Below, in pieces: positions 55,701-63,587 of a stretch of 64,000 bases of DNA. Numbering within the stretch: the first letter of the stretch is position 1; every line of letters starts with the position of its first letter. The DNA comes from an uncultured Clostridia bacterium (GTDB taxonomy: Bacteria > Bacillota > Clostridia > TANB77 > CAG-508), in the NCBI GenBank assembly GCA_948735595.1, contig CAPXSA010000027.1, forward strand, positions 9,113 to 73,112, in the 5' to 3' direction. The notes under the pieces were generated by a model. It saw nothing but the letters and a program-made list of their open reading frames with translations. It did not search any database and had not been told where the DNA came from. A program made the translations under genes and the position numbers.

Positions 55701-56478
55701 TTTCTTCTAGCTGTAAAATATCTTCGCTAATCACTTGATAAAACTTACTACATTCAGGAAATTTCTCTAATTCCCTTTGCACCTTTTTTAATTTTAGGAG
55801 ACTTCCTTCTAACTCTTCTTGTATTTCCTCTAAAATCACCTTACCTAAAACAGTTTGTCCAAAGTCCAAAGAAGTATCCACCTGAAATTGCTCTACTTTT
55901 TCTTGTAGCCACTTTTCGGGGAAAGGACTACTTTGAATAAAGCGATAAATGGATAAAATTAACTCTTGTAATGGCTCATCTCCACGATATCCTGTATAAG
56001 TTTCTAGTAATTCTAAAAAATCGCTATCTTGCTCTATATATTTTTGCTCTAATAAATCTTCTAACACTTCTTGTTTTAATAAATCAATTTCCGTTGTATC
56101 TGCAATTCTAAAATTGCTTGGTAAGTCAATTTCATAAAAATGATTACGAATTACATCTAAACAGAAAGAATGTATAGTACAAATACTTGCTTTGTTTAAC
56201 AAGGTAATTTGTCTTTGTAAATGTTCATTTGATGGGTCTTGTTCTAATTTTTGATAAATGGCTTCTAAAATTCTTTCTCTCATTTCTGCTGCTGCGGCAT
56301 TTGTAAAAGTTACCACTAATATTTTATCAATGTCAATTTTGTCATCAAGAATTTTATGAATCATTCTTTCTACAAGCACAGCAGTTTTACCACTACCAGC
56401 GGCAGCAGCTACTAAAATATTAGAACCTTTACTTTCAATTGCTTGCAATTGTTCTGTCGTCCATTTTACGTCACCCAT
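52729..56478 (-). CDS. addA: Helicase-nuclease subunit AddA
   Basis: UvrD-like helicase with a RecB-type nuclease for double-strand break processing. Walker A AAAAGSGKTA (24-32), DEYQDSNLVQEAIL motif II, GDVKQSIYKFRQARPELFL, MSIHKSKGLEFPVVFL, and nuclease motif GMIDLYYIDEQEQVHLVDFK. 1249 residues. Its last residues (CVSLGTLV) are encoded by the R6 repeat. No addB is adjacent: 315 bp of intergenic DNA and a plus-strand gene lie upstream. Confidence 0.95.
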   Translation of the reverse strand: MGDVKWTTEQLQAIESKGSNILVAAAAGSGKTAVLVERMIHKILDDKIDIDKILVVTFTNAAAAEMRERILEAIYQKLEQDPSNEHLQRQITLLNKASICTIHSFCLDVIRNHFYEIDLPSNFRIADTTEIDLLKQEVLEDLLEQKYIEQDSDFLELLETYTGYRGDEPLQELILSIYRFIQSSPFPEKWLQEKVEQFQVDTSLDFGQTVLGKVILEEIQEELEGSLLKLKKVQRELEKFPECSKFYQVISEDILQLEEMIEAKSSWNEVYQKVHQISFGKWPVDKKVTLDIKEEAKGIRDRVKKDIKEKVSKLIQNTSEEIVEDFATLYPILQKLAKLILEFSENFKEKKREKNCIDFNDIEHLALKLLLDEEGNKTQVSKKYEERFEEIAIDEYQDSNLVQEAILTSISKGNNIFMVGDVKQSIYKFRQARPELFLQKYASYQTKEDKQEKDDLKIQLFRNFRSRNNILDITNLVFEAIMSEKLGDITYNENEYLNYGANYPEPEEETSYAGITELNVIDMKEDDTITAIIGEEEEEENTDRIEDDVLEARFVAKRIKGLLQSDYQVYDRKKGYRQIEPKDIVILLRATSTLAPIYEKELSDYDLPVFSDSSTSYLESVEIETILSILKLINNPMQDIPLVVVLRSSIGQMTDNELITIRLTDRNCNFYEALIKTRISCEEPLKSKIEAILEKLEKWRAQSEYLPLDELIWQIYLDTGYYQYVGLLPNGEMRQANLKTLFEKAKQYETASFKGLFHFIQFIEKLKKQNGDLSSAKLIGESANVVRIMSIHKSKGLEFPVVFLSHTHKKFNLRDLNEVILMHQDLGLGPTLIDTAKKLKYTTTAKKAISLKIKQETLSEEERILYVALTRAKEKLIITGRSKDFQKALQEKEKNLAMYEDEAFKIDYKLMKKCSSYLDWLEYVYLFYQGKTISLKGKQLELSDIITLQTFAKQDLIKELQVTQEKEEIEITKVIQEEVEKQKDTELSKLKQSLEWKYAYEVDTKLPTKTSVTKLKQEQVNQLPSLESQANWEEDGSSTKEKTENLEEMQTLNQLQYIQVKALGSEEVTKLTPAQKGTLVHLCIQKLDERKEYELQDIQNLVQELVQKEIITSIEAEAIDANLVYSYTKSELFQKLKKAKQIYKEQPFYINLPAKEIFKEAKEAGSEKNILVQGMIDLYYIDEQEQVHLVDFKTDYVPKGKEKQVADKYQIQIDIYRKALEQALGKKVTSAKICLANCEWQCVSLGTLV

Positions 56479-56793
56479 AAATAAACTTCCTTTTTCATTT
56501 TTTCAAGATTATTATATCTTATGGGGAGCTCATTTTCAATGTTTTTTTAAGTTTTCATTTGCTTTATTTTTAAGAAATGAATGTGAATTGATTTAAATTA
56601 TAATTGATTAAAATAATTTTTCTTTTTTTGGTCATACTATTTTTAAGGAGGCTAAAATAGCAAACTAACAAAATCTAAAAAATAACATTTTTAAGATTTT
56701 GTAACATTTGCATACAGTTCATGTAAGTCTTAAAGGCTTACAAATATTATGGAAGGAGGATATGTTAGCCTTTAAGACTAACATAAACTAGCA
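56479..56793. other. Intergenic region, 315 bp, with leader of the next gene
   Basis: Divergent control region of addA and the 144-residue gene. The right part holds the alternative hairpins listed separately, and CATACAGT at 56711-56718 resembles a sporulation sigma -10. Nothing else is supported. Confidence 0.4.
56724..56793 (+). promoter_or_regulatory. Leader with alternative hairpins and a 9-codon ORF
   Basis: GTAAG...CTTAC (56725-56743) and GTTAG...CTAAC (56764-56782) are two small hairpins; alternatively AGTCTTAAAGGCT pairs with AGCCTTTAAGACT over 13 bp, enclosing the ribosome site GGAAGGAGG (56751-56759). That site is followed by ATG TTA GCC ... TAG (MLAFKTNIN) ending just before the main start. 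Confidence 0.5.
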
Positions 56794-57228
56794 ATGGATG
56801 AAAATATTAATTTAACTATTTTAAATGAAATTGGAAAAGCTACTAGAATGGGACTTTCTAGTATTACCTTTGTTTCTGAAAAGGTAGAAGATGAAACCAT
56901 GAAACAAGATTTAAGTACTCAATATGCAGAATATGGGAAAATTTTAGATAAAGTAAACACTCAATTTGAGAAGTATGGAGAAATTCCTGATGAAGAACCA
57001 CTAATGGATAAAATGATGAGTTGGACTGGTGTTCAAATGAATACTTTAAAGGATAGTAGTAACTCTCATATTGCAGAACTAATGATACAAGGAAATTTAA
57101 TGGGTGTGATTGAAAGCCAGAAATTATTAAATCATAGTCCTGAAATGGAACCTGTTGTTAAGGATATTTTAAACGAGTTTATTACTCTTCAAAACAACCA
57201 TATTGAAAAAATGAAGGAGTATTTATAA
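56794..57228 (+). CDS. Hypothetical ferritin-like four-helix protein
   Basis: A 144-residue all-helical protein (ILNEIGKATRMGLSSITFVS, QNNHIEKMKEYL) with pattern and length of DUF2383/ferritin-like helical bundles. The metal ligands are not convincing. The ribosome site is 35 bases upstream of the ATG, bridged by a hairpin or a leader ORF. Similar genes are often sporulation-linked in Clostridia, but this is inference. Confidence 0.65.
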   Translation: MDENINLTILNEIGKATRMGLSSITFVSEKVEDETMKQDLSTQYAEYGKILDKVNTQFEKYGEIPDEEPLMDKMMSWTGVQMNTLKDSSNSHIAELMIQGNLMGVIESQKLLNHSPEMEPVVKDILNEFITLQNNHIEKMKEYL

Positions 57229-57243
57229 GGATTTTTAATCTAC

Positions 57244-57285
57244 AAAAACGTGTGAATAATCCTATTTTTCACACGTTTTTCTTTA
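57244..57285 (+). terminator. Terminator
   Basis: AAAAACGTGTGAA and TTCACACGTTTTT stem with T-run. Confidence 0.85.
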
Positions 57286-57321
57286 TTCTATTTGACGAGG
57301 TCCTTTATCTTTCTATTAAAT

Positions 57322-57413
57322 AAAAAAGATATATGCTCTTATACTTGCAAGAAAGTGCTTGCTTAGAACATATATCTTCTTAATACATATTTTATTACTT
57401 TTCAAGAAAAATT
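57322..57413 (-). repeat. Shared 3'-flank element, copy 2 (E2)
   Basis: Same order as E1: AAAAAGATATATG, a TTGCTTA-containing loop, TAGAACATATAT, CTTAATACATATTTTATT, TTTTCAAGAAAAAT, then TCGACTTTTTTCGACA. It lies 28 bp past the stop of the Ig-type prepilin gene. Confidence 0.65.
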
Positions 57414-57440
57414 CATCGACTTTTTTCGACACTTCAGGTC

Positions 57441-59426
57441 TTAAATACTAAAACCAGGTGCAACACACTGCTTGCTATCTGCAGCGTAAGTGTGGCAATC
57501 TCCGCCATCGCTCACATAGCAGAAGTAGTTGTATTTCCAATGAGGAGAACGGAGCCACCAGTAGACATCTGTGCCCTTTTTTCTTTTACTCTTATCGCTT
57601 CCTTGATAGTATTGATATGTCTCTCCTTCTTTTGCTATGGCATATCCATAAGCTGCTCCTGATGTGCTAGAAGAAAACCCTACTTCACTACAAGATAACA
57701 GCCATAATTTGTCTGCGCTATTTATTACTGAACTTGCACTGTTATTTGTCTTAATATATGGTTTATCTACTTGTTTAATATTCGACCTACATGCTTCACT
57801 TATTTTTCCTATTCCTTCTGAGCCTTCTAAATAGGTTCTCATAGCTGTTGCTGCCCATCCATTTGCATTGGTGAAGCTTGAATTCATTTGTTTTGTCGTA
57901 TCTATCATAACCTCTGCAAATTCAAAACTAATTCCCGCTGTTGTCGCTTTTGTTCCGCTTCCATAGGCTGCTGTTGGATTAGTCAAAGTATCATGTTTAA
58001 ATCCTAGTACTCTTACTTTTCTTGCTATATTATTGTGTTTTACATAAAATTCTTGTCCTACTGTTATCGTTTCCTGTTTTCCATCTACTGTTACTGTAGC
58101 TTGTGTTGAAGTTCTACTTACTGTTGCAGTTGTTCTTCCTTCTGCTATTTCTTTTGCTATTTTCGCTATTAGATTCCAGTCATCTTCCTTTGATACTTCA
58201 ACTACGCAGCTTGCTGATTTTGTTGTATCATCAGCTGATGTTGCTGTAATAGTTACTGTTCCATCTGCTTTTCCTGTTACAAATCCTGTATTACTTACTG
58301 TTGCTATACTTGTATTACTGCTATTCCATGTTACATTTTTATTGGTTGCATTTGCTGGCGAAATTGTGGCAACAAGTGTTATTGTTGCATTTGGCTTTAC
58401 TTGTGCTTTTGTCTTATTCAATGTAATACCTGTTACTGGTACTTTCACCGTAATATTGCAAGTTGCTTGTACTTCGCTTCCATCCGTTGATTTTGCTGTA
58501 ATAATTGCGCTTCCACTTACTTTTGTTGTTACTAATCCATTATTGTCCACTGTTGCTACTGCTTCATTACTACTACTCCATTCTAATGTTTTATTTTCTG
58601 CATTTTCTGGTAATACTGTTGCATTTAGTTGTAACGTAGTATTTGGATTTAATGCAGCAGTTGTCTTATCTAATGTAATTGTTTTTACTAATTGTTGTAT
58701 TGCTTCCCTTACTACTAATTCGCTTTCCCCATTTTTGTTTTTCACTCCTACTTTAATTTCATAAATTTTTCCATCTGTTAAGCTTCCTATTGTTGCTGTT
58801 AAATCTGTTACATCTTCTTTTACTGGTGCATACTCTTTTGAATTATCTTCTGTTACCTCTCTATAATAATAACTTATTTTCCCATCTTCTAATCTTGCAA
58901 CTTCTACCTCAATATCTATGCTAGTTCCTGTTTTTCCTGTTACTTTGATACTTTTTATTCTTGGTGGTAATTTTCCAACTTGTCCCAAATATTCTATCTC
59001 AGCATCTGTTGGTTTTTCAGGTGTTGGTATTAATGTTACTAAAAACACATATCCCAGTTTCGTGGTTACTTCATAAGTGCCATCACCATTGTTTATCACA
59101 TCTGTTTCTTTGTTGTTTATAATGCCTTGTTCTTTTATATAATCAAAATATTTGTCAGGATCAAATGTGCCTAAGCCCTCTATAAATACTGGGCTTTTTG
59201 CCATTTCTAATCTTTCTTGCCAACCTGCAATATCCGTTTTTAATTTTGCTTCTGATGCTTGTCCAAATACTCCATTATCTCCAAATACATAGACTATGGT
59301 TATACCTGCCAAAATCAGTAAGACTACAATTGTCACTACTAACGCTACAAGCGTTATCCCAGCTGTTGAGGCTTTGCCGATTACAGATGAGTTATCCTGT
59401 AAGGATATACCTTTTTCTTTCTTCAT
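57441..59426 (-). CDS. Prepilin-like protein with Ig-like repeats and DUF6273 domain
   Basis: 661 residues. The N-terminus has a prepilin-type segment, GITLVALVVTIVVLLILAGI, after a short basic leader, then FN3/Ig-like domains including two BIG2 repeats (SNEAVATVDNNGLVTTKVSG and SNTSIATVSNTGFVTGKADG) and a C-terminal domain ending WWLRSPHWKYNYFCYVSDGG ... APGFSI, as in DUF6273. ATG at 59426 is preceded by AAGGAGAG. It may be exported and placed in the envelope by a pilin-like route. Confidence 0.8.
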   Translation of the reverse strand: MKKEKGISLQDNSSVIGKASTAGITLVALVVTIVVLLILAGITIVYVFGDNGVFGQASEAKLKTDIAGWQERLEMAKSPVFIEGLGTFDPDKYFDYIKEQGIINNKETDVINNGDGTYEVTTKLGYVFLVTLIPTPEKPTDAEIEYLGQVGKLPPRIKSIKVTGKTGTSIDIEVEVARLEDGKISYYYREVTEDNSKEYAPVKEDVTDLTATIGSLTDGKIYEIKVGVKNKNGESELVVREAIQQLVKTITLDKTTAALNPNTTLQLNATVLPENAENKTLEWSSSNEAVATVDNNGLVTTKVSGSAIITAKSTDGSEVQATCNITVKVPVTGITLNKTKAQVKPNATITLVATISPANATNKNVTWNSSNTSIATVSNTGFVTGKADGTVTITATSADDTTKSASCVVEVSKEDDWNLIAKIAKEIAEGRTTATVSRTSTQATVTVDGKQETITVGQEFYVKHNNIARKVRVLGFKHDTLTNPTAAYGSGTKATTAGISFEFAEVMIDTTKQMNSSFTNANGWAATAMRTYLEGSEGIGKISEACRSNIKQVDKPYIKTNNSASSVINSADKLWLLSCSEVGFSSSTSGAAYGYAIAKEGETYQYYQGSDKSKRKKGTDVYWWLRSPHWKYNYFCYVSDGGDCHTYAADSKQCVAPGFSI

Positions 59427-59563
59427 TTGTTCTTCTCTCCTTTTCATTTTTAAAACAATTTGTTAGATTTGTTTTAATTATAACATAGTATTTCATTTTT
59501 GTACACAATTTGTGTACTTATTTTATTTATTTTTTAGTGTACACTTTTTAAGAGGTGATTTAA

Positions 59564-59740
59564 ATGGAAAAACTAAAGATAGAAACTATTTCTAAAACTA
59601 AGGATACTGTAACTAGAACTATTCGTATAAATGGTAGTACATTTGATAAAATTGCAAAACTTGCTGAAGTAAATCATCTAAGTTTTAATAGTGTTATTAA
59701 TCAAATTATTGAATATGGTTTGAATAATCTCGAGGAATAA
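59564..59740 (+). CDS. Small ribbon-helix-helix protein
   Basis: A 58-residue protein (TRTIRINGSTFDKIAKLAEV, SFNSVINQIIEYGL) with the pattern of Arc/MetJ-type RHH DNA-binding proteins. GAGGTG precedes the ATG. No toxin gene lies beside it; it may control the divergent prepilin-like gene, whose start is 138 bp away. Confidence 0.65.
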   Translation: MEKLKIETISKTKDTVTRTIRINGSTFDKIAKLAEVNHLSFNSVINQIIEYGLNNLEE

Positions 59741-59747
59741 TTTCGGC

Positions 59748-59798
59748 AAAAAAACAATCGGCAAATTAAAATATATCAATTCGTCGATTGTTTTTTAT
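59748..59798. terminator. Bidirectional terminator
   Basis: AAAACAATCG and CGATTGTTTT stem between the RHH gene and the convergent spoIIQ-like gene. Confidence 0.6.
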
Positions 59799-59807
59799 TG
59801 AATTATC

Positions 59808-60617
59808 TTATTTCTTCAAATACAATTCTGGATCTTGTTGTTCATTATTTTTTAATAGTTCAAAATGAAGATGTGGTTCATCTGAAATTTCAAAAGATGC
59901 TGTATTACCAACTGTTCCTAGACTTTGACCTTGCTTAATTGTTTCACCTTCTACTACAAACTCTGTACTTAATAAATTTGCATATACTGTTTTATAACCA
60001 TTAACATGTTCTACAATTACTGTAAGACCATAACGTGGGTCATTTTTAATAGAAGCTACTGTTCCATCTGCTGATGCTTTTACTACTGTTGTCTTGTCTG
60101 CTTTAATATCCACACCATTATGTGTTGCCCATACATCTAAAGTACTAGAATATACTAACTTATTATTTGCAAATTCTTTTACAATTTCACCAGACACTGG
60201 CATTTTAAACTCTGGATCTTTTACAGGTTCAGTTGTCTTATTGGGCTTTGTGGTATTTTCTTGATTTGTATTTACTTTATTGTTATTTACTTTGTTAGTT
60301 GTTGTAGTATTTTGCGCTTCTTGACTTGTATTCACAGCTATTTTTTCTGTATTTTGATTATTTCCTTCTGCTTCTTGCATTTCATTTACTGATTTTCCCA
60401 TAGAGGTACTTGTCTCTTCTGATGCTACTAAATTTCCAATTGTATTATTGTTATTTTTCTTTGCTATTTGTGTACTATTATTTAACTTATTTCCATAAAT
60501 TAAAAAGGCAATGACGAAAACAATAACTGCTAGCGCTAGCACACTTCCCGTAATATATAACATTTTCTTCCCGTCTAGTCCATCCTCCATTGGTCTTCTT
60601 CTATTTTCTCTTCTCAT
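59808..60617 (-). CDS. spoIIQ: SpoIIQ-like M23 peptidase
   Basis: A 269-residue protein: one membrane segment (about 22-42), a long Asn/Thr-rich linker, and a LytM domain with THNGVDIKAD and HLHFELL, so the zinc ligands are present as in clostridial SpoIIQ and unlike B. subtilis. Made in the forespore, it links with SpoIIIAH and takes part in engulfment. It follows spoIID, its partner in wall remodelling. The symbol rests on context. Confidence 0.8.
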   Translation of the reverse strand: MRRENRRRPMEDGLDGKKMLYITGSVLALAVIVFVIAFLIYGNKLNNSTQIAKKNNNNTIGNLVASEETSTSMGKSVNEMQEAEGNNQNTEKIAVNTSQEAQNTTTTNKVNNNKVNTNQENTTKPNKTTEPVKDPEFKMPVSGEIVKEFANNKLVYSSTLDVWATHNGVDIKADKTTVVKASADGTVASIKNDPRYGLTVIVEHVNGYKTVYANLLSTEFVVEGETIKQGQSLGTVGNTASFEISDEPHLHFELLKNNEQQDPELYLKK

Positions 60618-60695
60618 AAAATTTCCTCCTTAAATTCTATTTAGTAGCATTATTGACAATTCTGAGAAAATTATACAAAAACAAATAAATAAATT

Positions 60696-61692
60696 TTAAA
60701 TATCTTTTACCTCTACACCTGTATAGAAGTGATGGATAATTTCTTCATATGTCTTTCCTTGCTTCGCTAGACTATCTGCACCTGTTTGGCTCATTCCAAC
60801 ACCATGTCCATATCCTGTTACTTCAAATTTAATGTTCTGCTTTTCCATTGTAATTTTAAAATTAGCAGAACGAAGTCCAAATAAAGTTCTCATTTCAACA
60901 CCTGATAATGAAAGATTCCCTACTTGTATTGTTTTTATCCTATTTCCCTCTGTATATTCTTTTACTTTAATGCAATCTTTTTTGCTGAAGTCAATTTTAA
61001 AGTCTTTATGTTCTTTTTGAATGGTCTCTGTAAACTGTTTTTGCGTCACTGTTACGTTAGACGCATACTGGCTATAAGCATCTTCCCCTGCGGTCGAAAC
61101 AGCTTGCAAATATGGGTACCCGCTTCCACCGCCATACATTGATAGGCGCTTCCGTTGTTCCTCCACTGTTAGAATGAAAAAAAGCATTAATTGGCTCATT
61201 ATTGTAAGTTATCATTTTACCTTGTGTAGTATTGACTGCTTTCACAATTTTGTTCCAGTACTCTGTCTTTTTATTATCATCCCATCTTGCTAATCTATCC
61301 TCTTTACTAATCCATGCTTGGCAACAAGTAGAATCGTCACAAATATCTGCATTTTCATGTTTTTTACTATTATGCACAATTTTATATAAAGTAAACGTTC
61401 TTGCCACTACCGCTTGTGCCTTTAGGGCCTCTTCTTCGAAACTCGCTGGCATCTCAGCGCTTACTACTCCATACAAATATTCATCTAAAGAAAGTTTTTC
61501 TACTTTTTTTGTTTTTTTATGATATAGCTTCACTGTTTTATATTTTTTGTAATCATAAGTTACTTTTGGAATAACCTCTTCATTTTGTGGCACATTAGTC
61601 TTTTGTGCCTTTTGAAAAGATTTGGTAAACATGATTGGAATTAAGAAGCACAGTGCTAGAAATAAAAGCAAGTAAATTATGTATTTTTTCAT
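60696..61692 (-). CDS. spoIID: Stage II sporulation protein D, split by a +1 shift at CGG
   Basis: Lytic transglycosylase that drives engulfment with SpoIIP and SpoIIM. Membrane anchor at about 4-20; LSLDEYLYGVVSAEMPASFE, KAQAVVARTFTLY and NAFFHSNSGGTTE are family blocks. At ...APINVW the frame meets CGG (complement of 61129-61131); dropping the C gives GGSGYPYLQAVSTAGEDAYS and the normal C-terminus GYGHGVGMSQTGADSLA ... HHFYTG. The catalytic Glu is in SAEMPA. About 330 residues when joined. Confidence 0.85.
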
Positions 61693-61712
61693 AAATATTT
61701 CCTTTCATTTTT

Positions 61713-61851
61713 ATCTAATGATATGTATAATATAAGTGCTGTCCGCGCAAGGCGAGTTCGCGAGCGCCTTCCGTTGCTTTCTTCTGTTTGCATCTAGCAT
61801 AATAAAAGCAACGGACAGTACGGACAAACGTTATTATACATATCATTAGAT
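61713..61851 (+). repeat. Palindromic three-way-junction element, copy 2 (P2)
   Basis: 139 bp closed by ATCTAATGATATGTATAATA inverted repeats. Contains GTCCGCGCAAGGCGAG, a AAGGCG/CGCCTT hairpin, inner stem CCGTTGCTTT/AAAAGCAACGG and CGGACAGTACGGACAAACG. Junction blocks match P1; the stems differ on both sides. It lies between sigF and spoIID, in the opposite orientation to transcription compared with P1. Confidence 0.75.
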
Positions 61852-61863
61852 TAATTAATATAT

Positions 61864-62595
61864 TTAAACAGCCAACTTCGTCCTCATTCGTTCCAAACTT
61901 TTCTTCTCTATTCTCGAAACTTGCACTTGTGTAATTCCTAAAATCTTGGCAACTTCTGTCTGCGTTTTTCCTTTATAATACCTTAAAACAATAATTTGCT
62001 TTTCTTGGTCTTGTAAATTTTTTAGTGCCTCCTGAATACAAAGTCGATTACTAATCATTTCTTCTTGATTTGTCCCACTTTCCATTTTATCTAATAAACA
62101 AATTCCATCTTCATCGCCATCATAAGCAGGTTGATAAATAGATTCCATTGGTCTAAATGCATCCATTGCTAAAGTCAGTTCTTCTTTAGAAGTATTTAAT
62201 ATTTCTGCTAATTCTTCTATTTTTATCTCTTTTCCTGTTTTCCTATAGTATTCTTTTTGTTCTTCTAAAGCCTTCATTGCCAGTTCTTTGATACTTCTAC
62301 TAATCTTTACTGGTCCATCATCACGAAGATACCTTTTCACTTCTCCTAAAATATATGGCACAGCATAAGTAGTTAATTGAACTTCAAAGCTTGCGTCAAA
62401 TCTTTTAATACATTTAATAAATCCCATAACTGCCACTTGGTATAAATCTTCTAGCTCATATCCTCTGTCTTGAAACCTTTTGACAATGCTCCAAATAAGC
62501 CCTTTGTTTCTATCAATTAATTTCTGCATTGCCTCTTGATTTCCTGATTGTGCCTCTATCACATCTAAATTATTATTTGCATAGTCTTCCTGCAT
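61864..62595 (-). CDS. sigF: RNA polymerase sigma-F factor
   Basis: First forespore-specific sigma factor. 243 residues with region 2 (DLYQVAVMGFIKCIKRFDAS, FEVQLTTYAVPYILGEVKRY), region 3 and a region 4 helix-turn-helix (KTQTEVAKILGITQVQVSRI). Preceded by AAGGAGG and last in the spoIIA operon, held inactive by SpoIIAB. Confidence 0.97.
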   Translation of the reverse strand: MQEDYANNNLDVIEAQSGNQEAMQKLIDRNKGLIWSIVKRFQDRGYELEDLYQVAVMGFIKCIKRFDASFEVQLTTYAVPYILGEVKRYLRDDGPVKISRSIKELAMKALEEQKEYYRKTGKEIKIEELAEILNTSKEELTLAMDAFRPMESIYQPAYDGDEDGICLLDKMESGTNQEEMISNRLCIQEALKNLQDQEKQIIVLRYYKGKTQTEVAKILGITQVQVSRIEKKSLERMRTKLAV

Positions 62596-62616
62596 AAAAA
62601 AAATGCCTCCTTCATA

Positions 62617-63096
62617 TTAATTGATTAGAGCATTTTTTTCTTCTTCTATTTCTTCTTGTTTTTCTTCTTTTTTTATTTTTTTCTTCATTACTATTTTTGT
62701 TCCAATTCCAACAACAGATTGTATTTCCACTTCATCCATAAAGCTTTCCATTATGGTAAATCCCATTCCAGACCTTTCTAAATTTCCTTTTGTTGTGTAC
62801 AGTGGTTTCCTTGCTAATTCTATGTCTTCAATTCCTTTTCCATTGTCCGATATTTCTACCTCAAGTGTGTCTTCTAGCAATTTTGCTTTTATCTTTACAT
62901 TCCCTTCCGTATCTTCATATCCATGAATAATACAATTAGTTACAGCTTCTGATATAGCTGTTTTAATATCTGCCAATTCTTCGATTGTTGGATCTAATTG
63001 GCTAGCAAACGCAGCCACTGTAATACGTGCAAACGCTTCATTGTTGGACTTGCTAATAAAGCTAAGTTCCATTTCGTTATCATACATACTTTTCAT
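62617..63096 (-). CDS. spoIIAB: Anti-sigma-F factor SpoIIAB
   Basis: Serine kinase and anti-sigma factor of the GHKL fold: AISEAVTNCIIHGYE N-box, ISDNGKGIED G1 box, ERSGMGFTIMESFMDEV. The 159 residues include a Lys/Glu-rich tail. The AAGGAGAG site (63133-63140) is 36 bases from the first ATG, with a small ATGGT/ACCAT hairpin in between. Confidence 0.96.
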   Translation of the reverse strand: MKSMYDNEMELSFISKSNNEAFARITVAAFASQLDPTIEELADIKTAISEAVTNCIIHGYEDTEGNVKIKAKLLEDTLEVEISDNGKGIEDIELARKPLYTTKGNLERSGMGFTIMESFMDEVEIQSVVGIGTKIVMKKKIKKEEKQEEIEEEKNALIN

Positions 63097-63164
63097 TATC
63101 TATCTTGCATGGTATATTAAAATAACACCATACTCTCCTTTCTTTTTTATCCTATTTATGACTA

Positions 63165-63488
63165 TTAGCTTACTTTTTCACTTTCTTCTACTGGAATAAT
63201 TCTTACTACTCCACTCATTTCTAACATTTTCTTCACTGCCTTACTACTATTGACAATTTTAGTATTTCCCCCTAATAGTTTTGCTAACTTATATCTTCCT
63301 ATCAATAGACCTATTCCTGCACTGTCCATAAAAGAAACTTTACTAAAATCAAACACAACTTCTCTAGGCATAAATCTTGTAATTTCATAATCCATTTTCC
63401 TCCTTAATCTTTCTGTAGTATGATGGTCAATTTCTTCTGTTATTTGAATATATAACAGCTTGTCCAATTCATCAAATTCTATATTCAT
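63165..63488 (-). CDS. spoIIAA: Anti-anti-sigma factor SpoIIAA
   Basis: STAS-domain protein that releases sigma-F from SpoIIAB. The phosphorylated Ser is Ser56 in FMDSAGIGLL. 107 residues. Leads the spoIIA operon. Confidence 0.95.
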   Translation of the reverse strand: MNIEFDELDKLLYIQITEEIDHHTTERLRRKMDYEITRFMPREVVFDFSKVSFMDSAGIGLLIGRYKLAKLLGGNTKIVNSSKAVKKMLEMSGVVRIIPVEESEKVS

Positions 63489-63587
63489 CTTGTATTCCTC
63501 CTTATTTTTTGCTTGTCCACATTATACATTTTTTTTTAAGTCTTGAATAGAGTAAAATATAAGAGGTTTTGTCGTTTTTTTAGAACT

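Noticed and set aside
672..61131. Simple reassignment of CGG to another amino acid without shifting
   Set aside because: At all seven sites the zero frame soon reaches a stop and unrelated sequence; only a frame change restores the family sequence.
672..61131. Slippery-heptamer or Shine-Dalgarno-stimulated frameshifting of the prfB or dnaX type
   Set aside because: The bases upstream of the seven CGG sites share no slippery string and no properly placed Shine-Dalgarno-like element.
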